Positions 44,645-58,700 of a stretch of DNA of 64,000 nt are shown here, in pieces. The translations under genes and the position numbers were made by a program. The notes under the pieces are model-generated. The model was not told where the DNA came from and made no database searches. It saw nothing but the letters and a program-made list of their open reading frames with translations. The stretch comes from Volvox africanus (taxonomy: Eukaryota > Chlorophyta > Chlorophyceae > Chlamydomonadales > Volvocaceae): assembly GCA_030268105.1 (NCBI GenBank), contig BSDZ01000023.1, positions 1,612,001 to 1,676,000 on the forward strand. The letters run 5' to 3'. Each line of letters starts with the position of its first letter. Within the stretch, counting starts at the first letter, position 1.

Positions 44645-47600
44645 CTAATGCGGCCACACACCTAGCGGCGTGTAGTGCAGGTTCTCCAACCAGGATCGCA
44701 GCGTCGGTGACTCCGCCGCCGTGTCCATCGTGCTATCGTCGACCGCAGCACCAGTACGTTCTCGCCCACCTATACGACCACCTACACCCTGGCCTTTTCC
44801 CTTCCCCTCATCGGTGCCTGCTGGCGTTGGGTCTCGCTCAGCAGCTGCCACCGGGTTTTCTGCGCCGGGTGCTTGCGTCACAAAAATGTCTGAGAGCGAC
44901 TCCAGGGAAGCTGAAGCACCGTAACCACTTGGCTGGCTGTCGCCGCCGCTGCCACTGGGAAGGATCCAACACCCCGCATCGGGCCCCCACAGGCGGCGGC
45001 TGTCAGGCGGCCGCGCCGGCCGCGCCGCCATCCCTAATGGACCGGTGGGGGCACGGAACAAGGAAAAGTCCCCCGCCAACCACTGCCCCAACGTCTCCCT
45101 AAGAGGGCGATCCACACCTCTGCGGGCGACGGTACCTCTGTCGCCTCCTGCGGCCGATTCCCACTCAAGTTGCCGGATATCGCTGGGCAGGAAGCTGTGC
45201 GGATGCCAGCCCCCACCGCCGGTCCAGTCCACGAAGTGGGCTTCCCCGAGACAGTCGGTCTAAGGGACGGAGGCGGGGCTTGGAGCTTAGCCTGGTATCG
45301 GGCTTTGCAGCAAGGAAAGCGTCCCCTCCTCTTCCTCGCGGTATTACTTCTTTCTTCCTTTCCATTCTCTTTATATATGTATCGCTCATCTCGACAAGGT
45401 TAGCAGGATAGTGGTGAGGACATGAGGAGCGCAAGACCCCACGTCCCACACAGCACTCACCCACCCTCAAGAATATCACACGTACCTCAAGAGACACATG
45501 CGGACACGTTGGGCCAGTGAGATACAGGGTGTGTGCCGCACACATCCAGTACGATTCCATACGGTACGGACACGTAAGAATTTCAGCATAGGACGGATAC
45601 CCCTGACCAGGTTTGACCCCACTTGACCCGATCGCATACCGGTTCTGACCTGATGCTCCAGGCCATATGACGCCAGCAGCGTCGGAAGGTAGTGCTCATC
45701 GCTGACACATGGCTGCGACCCGGCGGTAAGTAAACGGTGCAGGACCCATGGGTCTGTGCTGCCGCCGCTTTGAGATAGGCCTGCCCGTCCTCGGCCACTG
45801 CCAGTGTCAACCCCGTCGCCGTTACACTTTCCACCCCCATCTTGGCCGCTGGAGAGTTGACTTTCATCGCTGTGGCAGCTCGTCGAGTTTTGAGCACTGC
45901 TGCTGCTACTGCTGCTACGGCCGGTCTTCGAATTCACGAGGCCTTGCGGGCCAGCGGCCGCATACATGTCCTGACGCTCGCTTGGATCCGGAGCCACCTC
46001 ATGCATCTCGGGGAGGACAGCCCTCCTGTCGCTATCGCTGTTGTCGTCGCGGCCCCTGTCCCTGCCACGTCTGTTGGGCCGTGGGGTCGCTGCTCCGATG
46101 CGCAGCTCTGACAGTGTGAGACCAATATCAGAAGTGCGTGAGCTATCGGTGACATTCGAAGCGTCCAGGCTCGTGCGTGTGCTTGCGCCAGTGCCCATAC
46201 TGCCCGCGGCGGTGGGCAAAGAACCGCGGCGGGTGTAGCAGAAGCGACGGAAGGCTTCCGCGACGTGACGGTCCGCCGCCGCCAGCTCCGCATGGTGGCG
46301 GGTCAGCGTGAACCACTAAGGCGGTGTTGCATGGGGGCCGGCGGGGCGTTGTGAAAGAGGCTCGGGAGGAACACGGACAGAAAATGGAGCTTCTGCCGGC
46401 TCTGGGCAGGCTTGTGAGCGGATAGCGACCGTTTCTTTCATCGAGCCGGTGCACAACAATTATGAAAGCGGTTTCGGAGAGGATAAAGAGCTGAGGAACC
46501 GGAAATTACGCAGTTGGCGGTTATGTTATGATAAGGCTTATATTAAAATGTTGAGAAGGCCAGGGGAGTGCTAACGTGCACAATTACTGTCTTCAACGTG
46601 TCCGGTTACGCTGCAACAAATACGATTATGAAGTTGCGCTGCCGACAAACAAAACAAAACGAATCGCTTTGGATAACGAATTACGTGACGCCCCATGGCA
46701 TTAGTTAGGTCAATGGCTGCTAGCTTCTTGCATCCGCCGCATGCGTTCCCCAACTGCAGCTCCATCTCCACTCCTCTGATCAGTAAGGGTGGCTTGTGGA
46801 CCCCCACATGGTATCAATGATCCGCAAAACTCGATCGGTATTGCCGGGTAAATCGCGGCCGCATCACCGGGAGCCACCAGCTCGTTGTACGAACTCCCGC
46901 CCTCTATACATCATAACCTCCAGACCCCTCCCCTCCCTCTCTCACCTGAGAGCTCTTCCGCCAATGATCACGGTGGAGGTGCTCAGTGGTCATGGAGTCG
47001 TGCCACCTGCAATGGCCAGGGCATGGTAAGGCTAGGTGCAGTATCGTTTGCATGGACGTTTGATTTTGATTGAATGGCTGCGTGTTGTGTGTCGTGTAGT
47101 GTGCTGTATATATAGCAGGACTTACAGCCATACAAGCATAGGACTTTGGGCATACATATTTGCGGTGGTCTGTAGTCTTTTTCTCCGTGCTGTCTGTCTG
47201 TCTCTCTGTCTGTCTCTCTGTCTGTCTGTCTCTCTGTCTCTCTGTCTCTCTGAGCCTAGTTACGTCGCGTGCCTGAAGATTGCTGGGCCCTGAGCAAGTA
47301 GGCTCAACTCTCACCACGTCAATCACCACTACCCCGCAATAGCACCCTCAGCACCACCGCTCCAGGTCCTTTTCGTCTCACCTCCCGAGATCCATGTTAA
47401 TGTCCCTGCATGCGTCCACTCGACTACGCTGCTCCCACATTAATTGGACCCACAATTGCGGGGCGGGCTGCAGTTGTCCACAACCAGAATGGAACGTTAC
47501 GGAGATGGCCGCCGTCGCAACAGCAGTCGCAATAAGAGGAGCGGAGGCGGTCGCAGTGACATAACGATGTCCAAGGAGCGCGGGACAGCACGGGGGGGTA

Positions 47601-50600
47601 TTGTTGAGCCGGTTTGACCTGCTTGGTGCTGCCACGGAAAACAAGAGCTGCGTGTGTGACGCACCGTTTACTTGCTGGTGGTTTCTGGCAACGGTGCTGA
47701 AGCTAGTGGGCCAAGAGGGACCGTAGCTCTTAGGCAGGGCTAGTATCTAGGACCCCGCCCTCGCTATCGCAGTAGCTCTTAGGCAGGGCTAGTAGGACCC
47801 CGCCCTCGCCGTGATTTGCCGTGCACGCACATGCGCACGGGCTTTCTCAACCCTTCCGCTTCTTCCATCTTTTTTTCATTCAAGCCTGGCGCTCTCAGCC
47901 AGCTCGGCGTCCCCGATCCTGCCTCCATGCCCTTGCACTCGCCCTGACTGGGATGGATGTCTCGCTAAGCAGCACCAGTCGCGCCGTAAGCGGGTCACGC
48001 AGCGCTGCGGCGATCAGCAGCAGTTCTGCCTGCGGAAAGTGTCAGAGCACAACTTAGCGCAGAAGAGCGCAGAAGAGCTTCAATGAGATCTTCAGATCCC
48101 TGTACGGGCAGTTCACACTTACTCCGCTTCATTACCCCCCCCCCAAACCCCCGCCCGAGGAGCCCCGCCATAACTTCATAAGCAAACTTACGTTATATAT
48201 TGAGTTTAAGATAAACGAAAAGCAAAAATAAGCCAACCAGAACGCATGTTTTAGGTCAAGAGGGCACCAATGTCTCTTTTGACATGGGATTTATTCGCAG
48301 GGATGCATGGAAAGCAAAGCGCAGCTGCGAACCCCTTCAAATTTGTGATTGACATGATCCAAATCCTCTGTGACATGAGAGAAAATGAACATATATCTCT
48401 GTGGAGTGGGTGATCAGAGGCCGAGGTGTGGGAGGGGAAACGCGCGCAGAGACGCCAGCAAATGAGATGTTACGATGCCGCAAGCCCACCGCACCCTCAC
48501 ACACATATTCAAGCATCATACAAATCTGCATGGTTTACAGACCTGCACCAGTACGTGCTGCGCGTAGCCCCGAGTGGTGTTCGTTCCCTGCACCAGCACC
48601 GCCTGCGATAGGAAGCTGCCGTCCGGTGGCCGCTGGGAGGGGTCGGACAGGTGCACGTACAGTCGGAAAAAGCGCCGCCAGCCCACGCCGCCACCGCCTC
48701 CATGGATCTGCATCAGATGCTGATTCGGGAAACTCCTTCTCCCGCGGGCTTTCCCTCCATCTCTGCCGTCGCTGCTGCTGGTGGAGTTGCCCGGAAGCAG
48801 CCTCATGAAACCCACGGCCCCACCGCCGTCCACAGGACTACTTGAGCGCGGCATGGTGCCCTGTCCGGCTTGCCTTGCCCGGCTCCCCCCGTAGCTCCTC
48901 CATGTCCGCCACACCTCTTCCAGACCCCTCAAGTCCACATCCTCCGCTACCACCTCCCCAACCTTTAGCAGCTCCCCTATGTCTGGCTCCCACCAGCCCT
49001 GTAACCACCTTGTCCACCCTAGCCATCCCCCTAAGCCCCGATGGCCAGATCCCCCGGCTCCTCGCCCATCGGCTGACGCCGGTGATGCCGATATAAGCGA
49101 CGGCGGCAGCGCCAGCCTCCGCCGTACCTCCTTCTCCGCCTCTTGCACAAGTAGCATCGGCCCTTCACCGACAGGATCAACGTACATGGAGGGCCTTGCG
49201 AAGCCCCGCCGCCACCACCTCCACGACGCAGGCCTCTTCCAGCCCTGGAGACGTCCACCAGACCTGTTGTTGACGCTGCGTAGAGCTTGCCCTAGAGCTT
49301 GCCGTAGCAGCCTCAGCACCTCCGCCTCCGCCCAAGCCACCGTGGCCGAATACGCAGCCACCTTTGTGCACTTCGTGTCCACACAGCCGCCCGGGCTACT
49401 ACTGCCCCTGTTGGCAACGCTGCCAGAGCTATCTTCCATTTCCGTGACGGTACCTTCCCCGCCGCTGCTCACTTCGGTAATGCTATTGGCATCATCACAG
49501 CGGCAATGGTAACTGGCCCCCATATTCATCCTGCTGGGGCAAGCCTTGGGCTCGGCCGCATGCTCGCATAACGCGTCAGCTCCACTGTGATTTGTGCGGG
49601 TGAAGGCCTCCTCAGCTGTCGATTCACCGGGTATGAAGAATGAAGTTTCTATGAGATCGCAGTCATTGCAAGGGGCTGCCGCATCGGGAGGACAGAATTT
49701 TGGCGCTGGAAACAGCTCAGAGGTTAGTCGTTTGCTTACAGCTACCAGTGCCTCCTGGAGCGCCCTTGCTCTTGCTGTCGCCTCTGCCGCACACCTCTTC
49801 GTCGTCTCCACTGCCTCGTTTACCACCGTCACCGTCACCGTTGCTGGCGCTGGCGCTGGCGCTGTTGCAGCCGTGTCGGTTGTTATTCTTATGGCTGCAT
49901 TTGATGGCGTCATGGCCGCTGATGCACTTGCTGTCACGTGCTCCATGCAGTCATCTTTATACGCTTGGTTTCGATGAAGTCTCGCACCGGCCGAGGAGGT
50001 TGCAACCCAGCTGCGTGCCAGCCCCCTGCCGCTGCGGCGACTCCATCGAGGTAACCCCTCAGGGTCTCCTTCCACGTCTTGTGCTGAAACGGCGGCCAGG
50101 CGGGGTGGTGGTGCAGCACCGCCACCTCCATTTCGCCGCCGAGTTTCCTCCTCAAGCAGATTCTGCGGCTGCAGTTGTGTCTGTCCGGCCTTACCTGATG
50201 TGTGGGCAGACTGTGTCCCTGAAGACTCTCGTTGCTGTTGCTGTTGCTGTTTCAGCTGTTGCCGGGTTTGATGGTAATGCTGATGGGGGAATTCATCACT
50301 GGGCACGCGTTCTGGTTCCCAACCAACATCACCACACGGCCATGTTGCAGGCGAGACTGCAGGGGCCTGCGGCTCAAGAGGAGGTCCCTCGCCCGCCTCC
50401 GGTTGCACCGGCAGCAGGTGCTGCTGGGTGTACCCCTGCGACCGAGTAACACGGAGTGTCCAGGGGCGTGTTTGGAAGGACGAATCTAATGTCAAATACT
50501 CAATTAAACGTGTACACGTTGAAATGGGGAAATATTGTCGTTACGTTGTGTCTTGTACAAGCTGGTGCTCTCACGTGGACAGCGAATTCGGCTATACCGT

Positions 50601-51665
50601 ATCCGGAATCGCAACTTCCTTTTCTTCCACGAGGTCTGTAGTCGGCCGTAGCCGGTGCAAAGGCCGACCGGTTTAATAAACTATAAAAGTGGCAGATAAT
50701 AGGGGAGGGACGGGGGGGGGAAGAAGCGACTGTTTCAGAGCCGTCACACGCGCATGTATGGGGAAGCCCGCGGCAGTGTAGCAGTGCAGTGAGTGGGTCC
50801 TGCCCCGGCCTAACAAGAACTGGCCGGTGTCAGGTAGGGGGAACACATCCTTGAACAGATTCACCTGGTATGCCATCTCATCGTGTTGACGAAGAGGAGG
50901 CTTCAACGGGCCCCCAACCAGGGCCTGCAGGTCAACGGTCGTAGCCGCACGTACGGCGGCCGCTGGCGGTGGCTGACGGAGCACCAGGTTATCAGCACCA
51001 GCCAAAAATGCGAACCAGAGCGCTTCATTGGCCAGCAGACCATCACCCGGCACGAGGAATAGCAGCGCCACGCGGGGAACCGCTGGCCTTGTCTGAGAAT
51101 TCACTTCCACGCCGGCATCCACAGCTGCAGATACCAGCCCCATTGGGGCATCGGCTGTGTCCCTGAAAGTGCCTGCTGCAGCAGCCGCCCTTTCGTACAA
51201 GATGGGTGTCTGCTGTATATCGTGGGCACACGCTTCAGCCCGCTGTAACGCTTCCATATGTGGCTGTAGCTGCTGGGCCGCAGTTTCCGATGGGGCTGCC
51301 CCTGCCCCTGCCATTGAGAGTGTGTTGGCGTTGTTTGTTGACACTGGTTGGTGGTCGAGGATGAGCTTCAAGGGCGTTGCACTTGAGTAAGGTTGCCTCC
51401 TTAGTGGTGGCCCCGGGATCCCTTGTTTGCTGGGAGACGATTTAGTCATTCTTGACGCGGAAGGCTGGGAGTTGTCGTGGAGGCCAGCGAGGGGCAGGTC
51501 AGAGGATTTGAGCGCAATTTGAACGGTGCGCATCCGGGCAGTGCTCCACAGCAACATGGACGTCGCGACTAGGAGAGTGGCAGCACCGAGTGCCCTTTGG
51601 AGCACAACAGACCCGCGGGTCGTGGGCAGCCAGAGGCGTCGAGTTGCGATGCAGCAGATGCACAT
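44645..51665 (-). CDS. Core-2/I-branching-type glycosyltransferase (GT14-like), giant form
   Basis: This is a type II Golgi-membrane glycosyltransferase of the Core-2/I-branching beta-1,6-N-acetylglucosaminyltransferase family; donor and acceptor are unknown. Seven exons: 50865-51665, 48543-50435, 47949-48029, 47382-47467, 46946-47006, 45650-46315, 44645-45259. All phases fit and the product is 1400 aa. A membrane anchor lies at about residues 25-41 (ALGAATLLVATSMLLW). The domain starts with VPRVALLFLVPGD (196-208) and resumes only at FFRLYVHLSDP (about 855). It goes on with AELLLIAAALRD, LVLLSETSIP, QLMWEQRSRV, HWRKSSQWFTLTRHHAEL and SDEHYLPTLL, and ends with EAHFVDWTGGG and WHPHSF. The 620-residue insert is low-complexity (Gln run, Gly/Ala/Ser/Pro). 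A further Ser-rich insert lies in exon 6. The first junction (CAG|GTGAAT to gtcgcag|GGG) is the least certain. Confidence 0.85.
47190..47252. repeat. TCTG/TCTC microsatellite in a glycosyltransferase intron
   Basis: About 60 bases of alternating ctgt and ctct units lie in the intron between exons 4 and 5. Confidence 0.85.
47722..47808. repeat. Tandem duplication of about 45 bp
   Basis: The string gtagctcttaggcagggcta followed by gtaggaccccgccctcg-like sequence occurs twice (about 47722-47766 and 47771-47808), in the intron between exons 3 and 4. The first copy has four extra bases. Confidence 0.8.
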
Positions 51666-52787
51666 GGTCTACGGTATTGCTCACCTCGACCGAGTTGGTA
51701 TTGCCGCGAATGAATGGAATGCAGAGAAGAAAAACGACAAAAGTTGGCGCACAGACCGATTGGCACAGTTGACAGGCCGTTGATACAGTTCCGAGGTATT
51801 GCGCATCTGTATCCCTCCATCACATACAAGAGCAAGCCGCAAGAACAGCACTTAGCAGCATAAGCAAAGAGTACCGTTGTGAGTTTTGGGGGTTTTGACT
51901 GATTTTGGGTTTGGTCTTTTGAGGGTACCCTGAGTTCCAGTTTGCTTCCTACCTCAGGAAAAAAACAAATCATTCCAGAACCTTCTTGCTCAACAAATGC
52001 AATTGTGGGCTAGTTTATATCCTGAAACTCACATCCCATAGAATAACTGCCCTAAAGCCTGAAGCCAGCTGCAGCGCTTCGATAGTTCTCGCCGTTCGCT
52101 TAACCTCCGCGTCAGGTTGCGTAGCACTCGTTTCCCTGAAGCCAATACGAAATCCTGTCGTGAATCGTACCTCACGCCACAGTTTGCACAAGCAGTCGAT
52201 GTCATAGATCCGAACACACGTATTGCGAGGACGAAGGGCATCTCCGGAACATGCCTGTGCATACTTGCGGCATACCTCGCGACAGGTCCCTTAAAACGCT
52301 CCAGCTATCCATTTACCCTACATAAGAACATGTAGCCCTTGCAGGAAAAAGCCTGGCATATTATCACGGCGGTGTATGGGGGCTTTACACATTATTCCGA
52401 CAATCCTTACATTCTAAGCAGCAGCGACATCTCTAGTGCCCATGGGCCAGCAGCTACACCCAAGACCCAAGTGCTACTCACGGACAAGGTATTCTACGAC
52501 CCTGATGATGCCACAACGCCACTAAAATTGGAACGGTGTGCAACGAAGACTGGAGCCGCGTGTCCCGCCGCCTGCACCTCACAAAAGGTCCCTTCAGCCC
52601 CGACACTTTTGCCCAGAAAGAACAGAGTGACATTCCCCTGGGAATAAGCAGCCAAATAGCTTGACGCGCGCAGCTTGCCGGCCATATGATGTTCGCTTCG
52701 GATTCACGAGTCCATTACCCATTCCCCCTCCTCCCTCACAACCAGCGCTAACTAGCTGCAACAGCACTGCCAACCCCGCACATCGCC
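51666..52787. other. Spacer between the glycosyltransferase start and the polymerase gene end
   Basis: Both flanking genes are on the minus strand. The region should hold the 3' UTR of the polymerase-like gene and the promoter of the glycosyltransferase. No gene is supported. Confidence 0.5.
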
Positions 52788-55700
52788 TTAAATTTCTTCC
52801 GTTCCAGGAATGTATTGCTGGCAGCGCAACAGATCCAAGCTCCTTCCATGATAGATACTGACGTGCAATGGTATACGCAACCCCAGGTGTGTCATCACAC
52901 CTGTGCTGGCCGCGTCCTGTACCTCGCGCAGCGCCCCCTTTTGCCGCTGTTGCGACACACATAATGTCGCGCGGGCCTCATCACACCACACCAGCGACGC
53001 TGCTGGAGCCCATGCCACAGGCACACCGGGGGTTGCCGAGACCGGCACTGCCGGCTGCCCTTGCACCAGTGGGGGCGACTGTAGTGTGGGCAAGCTACTT
53101 TCCCGCCCGATGCGTTGCCACGCCAGCGCCGCCGCGGTGCGCACCACTTCGGCCGCTGCAGCGGAGAGCTGCATACGGCACAGCATTCGTTGCAGTTTTG
53201 CACCCGCTGCCACGCCGCCGGCGTTCAACTGCCGAGACGCAAGGCGGAGGTGCTGGCCCGAGGGCAGCAGCACATGCCTGGAGGATTGGGGATTTCGATG
53301 GGATCGTCACAAGCTATGGCTTGAAGTTCAGATTGAGACTTAAGAGTTGCCATTCGTGACCGATCGGGTGTTGGAGGAAAGTACGGTATGCAGCAAGGCC
53401 CTATGGCTGGACGATGCACCTCTCTCTCGATGACGTGCGATGCGTAGTTGCAAGACAGACCGAGCGGGTGATTATGTGACTAATGCCTTTGCTGGGCCAT
53501 GTGGTTTGCTGGGCCATGTGGTTTGCTGGGCCATGTGGTTTGCTGGGCCTTACAACTAAAAATACGCAATTCTATGAAATGGCGTTTCCGGATCCCTCGG
53601 CGCAGAAGCAGCCAAGCCTGAGGGGAAGCTTGGTTTTGGTGGATTGCGACGTTCGTGGCAGACACGGACCACCCAAGGTCCCATGTGCCTTACCCGTCCT
53701 TCTTGGCCCTCGCCTGCGAAGGAGTGACACACGGACACCAGATTCTTGGACAAAAGTACAAATCGACGATTTAAACAATTTTTTGCTTAAAAAACGATTT
53801 GTGTTCATGGAGCATAACCTGGTCACTGGAGTAAAAAATAACATGCTTTACATCAAGCAAAACCATATCTCCATTTTTTACAGAAGCTAATAAACAAAGC
53901 TGCCCTGGACCCTGCCCTTAGCAAAGTGGCAAATACGGGAGGTTGACGGTAAAGTCAAACTACTCCGTTCCCAACTCATGACTTTAGAATTCGAGACCGT
54001 CTGCATATGATGAACGCAATACCGGAGCTGACATGCGCGATGTAGTCCTATCGCATTACATAAGATAACCCAACTCCGCTCGCCGCTTCGGACCCACCAG
54101 GAGGTCATCCCGATAGCGCGCTACTCCAGGGAAGGCCTCGAGGAATGACGACAACAGCGCCGCGGCAGCCAACTTTCCACCGCCGCTTCCAGCCGTCAGC
54201 CCCAGCACAGATGCCAGCTCGTTATGACTGCAACCTTCAATCAGGGCTCGCGACAGCACCTGCCGCGCAACCAGCTCCAGGGGCTTTGGCGAAACCAGGC
54301 CACCAGGAGCGGTGATGTCGCTGCCAGCAGGCACAGCGGCACCACCAGGCACTGGGTGCAACTGAGGCAAGAGGCGACGTAGCTGGTCGGCTTGGCTGTG
54401 ATATCGTAAGCAAACAGCACAGGGTGCGTCACGTCTCATCCCGTCACACGTGTGTTGCTACAGGTCAGGTTGCTATGGAGAGGTTGCTGGAGATATGACG
54501 GACATAATAGGAGGGAGATGCCGGACGCATGGTTAATAGATAGAAGTGTAACGTACTGAGGACACGAAGGAAGCCGCATACACCGCTCTTTACAGCAGCC
54601 AACCTGCCCCTCGCACGAAGGCAGTTGCTCCTGCCTGCCAGTCCTTCCTAGGATCAGCTTTCAGTAGTTGCTCCCCAATGCAAGCCCTTGCCCTAGTCGA
54701 TTTAAAACACCGATCCCTCCTTGGGACACATGACCGTTGAGGCGAGTGTGTAGCTGCGTACCTCTCCTGCCAAGCTGCCGCCACGGCAGCCCACGGCTGC
54801 GGTTGATACAGCGCTTCCACGAGCCTGGAGGCGTAAGGATCTTTTCAGCACTTAAGTGTTTCATTTCGGAACACGCTAGCTCAGTGGCCCCACCCAGTTA
54901 CCGAGCTATACAGTGCATCTAGCATGTCATAGTGACTGTCAGCTGTCTGGAGGACCGTGACCACAATTCCTACCCTGCGGGGCGACAATCTTAAAACAAC
55001 CTTCTTTTGGTTCATGGACTCTTTTTATTTATGTTTCGACGCACGCTCACCCCTCGTCTCCTGAGCAGTGCGCAAGCACGGCCAGGTGCAGATAGGGGTA
55101 CAGCACTGTTAGAAAAGTCCATCCAGTAGGAGGCCGCAGAAATTCTTCTGCGGGACACTGAAGAACCTGCTCCGGGTTGGGATCAGCATCAGGATACGGA
55201 TCAGGACTGGGATGTGGATGGGAAAGGGACTGGGGTTGGGTGTTGTGGGGACGAAAGAAGCCAAAAAATACATGCAATCGACACACGGACACATGTCAGC
55301 AACTAGGCGCAAAAGGAGACGCTGAATGATGTCAAGAGCAAGATATTACGGCGGATATCTGACATGATGTGATATTGTTGGGTTGCGGCATGGTGCCACA
55401 GGGAGTGATTCTGAATGGTGCAAACTGGAACACCAATTAAATCTAAGTGTCTTAGCGAGGATAGGATAACGGTGTTGTATCCAGCTTCCTGCACGGCCTT
55501 GCGACAGTAGCCGCAGACTTGACACACTTTCCGTGCACAGTAAGCCCGTCGTTTTCTTTTACCTCACCTGCGGCATCGTCATGTTAAGCAGCTGTCCAGC
55601 CCGTGCTGCCGCAAGGCACTGATCGGCCCCGCAGCAGCTTCTGGCACACCAAACATGGTTAGTGAGTAAAGCCAGACGAAGTGGCTGCCGTGTCAGTGGA

Positions 55701-58700
55701 TCAGCGGCCGCAACCACTGCTATCTTGCACCTATGGGACAACGGCAGGGACGGCGCAGAGAACGACGCGGGTATGAATTTTCGAGGAAAATGACTCGAAC
55801 GAATCAGCATCCACGTGGCCAGAATTAGGTAAATGGCACGTCGCACGCATCCACTGCCGAATATCACATATTGCATATGAAATCGTGTAGCTCTGGATGG
55901 AAGTACCTGGTAAGGCTTCCATTGACCTGCGCCTGGGCAGCAGCTCCGAAGCTCAGCGCCATGCAGGGACTCGAATCCTGCAACTCCAGTAGTAGCCCTG
56001 GCCGGAGGGCCCGTGGCTCCGGCATCCGGTGCTTGTGATTCAGGGATGGCCGTGTGGCCGAGGTAGTGGTTGCGGTGTCCAGGAACAGGACCGGCAACGG
56101 CAGGAGACTCTGCAGCGGGAGGGCGCACACGCAGAGCAGTGCAGGGATATGATTCTGATTGTGGACAGAAGCAGCCTACCTGCATGATATCGGTCTACAC
56201 ACAGATGGTCTAAACCACGCACGAAGTCATGTATTGTGTTATCGCCTCACCAGTAGTGACTGCGACACCATGCTGCTGTCATGGATGGGGGACATTTGTG
56301 ACCCAGGCGATGAATGCCGTTACCCTAGGATTAGCAACACACGGATTGCCGCGATCTTGAAGAAAATCGTGAAATCCTCATGCACAATGGACGATTCGAT
56401 GTACAGCATGCTCTATTCTTATGGCATGTTTTCTCTAAATCCCTCCAGGGCTTCCGGAACCCTCCAAAGCTGTCACATGAAACGGCTCTGGCGCCCACCT
56501 CGCCATACCTGCAGGTAAAGCTCAGCATCGTGGGTGTTACAATACTGTTGCTGCAATGATAGCGCGGCTGCAGGAGCGCTGCTGAGCTCCGTGAGCAACA
56601 CCAGGTCATCGGGCGCCGGATATGCGCAATCATCGTAGCCGTTGAAGACGCAGCCCAGCCGGCCTTCCACACCAAGGCGCTGCAGCGCAAAACGAGCTGC
56701 GCCACTGGAGGCACCAACGCAGCCGCCATCACCATTGCCACGATTAACAACACCAATCATAATAGAGGTGGCAACGCTTACATGTCCGGACGTTGCAGGA
56801 CCTTCCGCTACCGTTTCAGCCTGCTCCGTCGCCCTTTGCAGCTCAAGACTAGTGGCTAGGTCGGCCTCGCACTGTTCCGGCTGCCGGTGCTGACCAGCGA
56901 ACTGCCCGTCCCCGCCGGACCCACGCAGAATTGCCGACCCAGAGTCCGCCTTTGCCACTGATACGGATGAGTACGCGGTGAGGAGCGACTCAAGTGCGAT
57001 TGCCCTCACGGAAGTTGATGATGCGCTGGTCAACAATTGTGCCACTGACTCCGAGCGGATGCGCTGGGATAGCGGGAGGGCCACCGCCCTGCAGCGAAAA
57101 GTGGCATACCACGGCGGCCGCCGGCCCACGGTGACACCCAGGTGCAATTCTGGTGGGAGGGGGCCCCCGGAGCGCATAACCAGGTACTCCCGATTGCATA
57201 GCGCGTCCACCGCCGCTGGCAGGGACAGGTCCACAGGTCGGTGCACATACTCCGAAATCAGGCGGACGTAGGCAGCAGTGGAGGCCCGCACGCGGGATAG
57301 CTCGGCCCGGCAGGCGTCTTCGTCCAGAACCATGCCGCCGCAACCGTAAACCCCACTGCTATGGCGAGTGCAGGCAGCTGCCCCGTTGGGTCCGGCTGCC
57401 CCTACGGCTGCAAACGTGGTGTCCGACGGGTCTGCTGACAGAACCAGGTCGTGCGCGGCCTTTGGCGGTTTCAAGTTGATGCGTGTTCTAGCTAGCGCCA
57501 TAGTAAGTGGCGCCTCAACTAGCCTGCAAGGAATGCAATGGCTCGAACTTGATACCGATAGCACAGGGGTAGCATGGCTTCCTCCTTGAGGGTTCAGATA
57601 AAGGGATTTTGAGGACCGGCTACGAAGCTGCGGTCGCATTATATATACGAGGCAGGTATATGTACGAGCCAGGTATGATTGAACCCATTAATCTCTGGTG
57701 CCTTCATCGTTGGCCAAATAGCAGAAGAGCACAGGCAGCTACGCCACGAACTATATCCCAGCTGATGTTCAGGCCGCAGTCAGGCAGCATGTGGCCGGCT
57801 CTGGGCCAGCGCACCAAGTGCAGCGACAAATAGCAGCCGAGTGGTGGGCTGTGGTCCACACCATCACCGTTATAATCAGGAGCTGCAAAGAGGAAATTCT
57901 CTTCACATGTTAACGAGGATATTTTACGCACAGAACGTGACCTTAAAACCTGACCCAATATCCATTTTGTCCAATCAACGGTCTCAGTTGCGGTGCGTTC
58001 CTATTCTGCAGCTTCAAAGTCAGGTATTAGCCGTAACACGGAAAGACGACATGTGACGTACGGCAGGTAACCGGTAGGGATTCCCCAGCGCAGGAGAAAT
58101 CTCAACCCCTGTCCCCGGGGCCTGGCTGACCGCAAAGCTCCGAACCGGACCGAGGAATTCCAAACACGAGCGTGGAGAACACAGTAACTGGGCTTTGGTT
58201 TTGTGTTCCGAGCGTGCGAGTATGAGGGGCGGAGCTTTATCGTCCCAGTCCGTAGTTACCGGATGCTACATGCGCTTCCGACACCTGATAAGTGAAGTGA
58301 CTGATACCTGCATAGGCAGTCTTATTTTGTTATCAAGACATCACCCACGACACTGCAAGCTGAGTAGGTTTTGCTGTTTGCGTTTTTCAAGCGCATGGCT
58401 CTGGCAGCCTTTAAACGTTCCTGTTGGTTTACACGAAGAGAGCATTCGGGTGCTGTCCGTTGACGGAAGAAGCGCATGGATGGGTCTAAGCTCTAGAACT
58501 GATCGCCAACGACAGTGGTATATTGACTGTTTGTCGCAATCATCGCACAGAAAAAACAACTGTTCATCCGCTGTGCGATACATGCATCAAAGTATTACGA
58601 CTAACTGTTCTGCCGACATCGGGCCTGTTTAGGCACGACTAGGTTTGGGTGGATCCTAGGGACGAGCTACATAGTCATGCGCCGTCTGGTGCCGTGCGCT

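Noticed and set aside
48516..50495. A 659-codon minus-strand ORF as a gene of its own
   Set aside because: Its last 50 codons are the second strand region of the glycosyltransferase domain, and it has a good acceptor (50435) and donor (48543) in phase with flanking exons, so it is an internal exon.
55955..55985. tRNA-like string gactcgaatcctgc
   Set aside because: No cloverleaf or acceptor stem can be formed around it, and it lies in a coding exon of the polymerase-theta-like gene.
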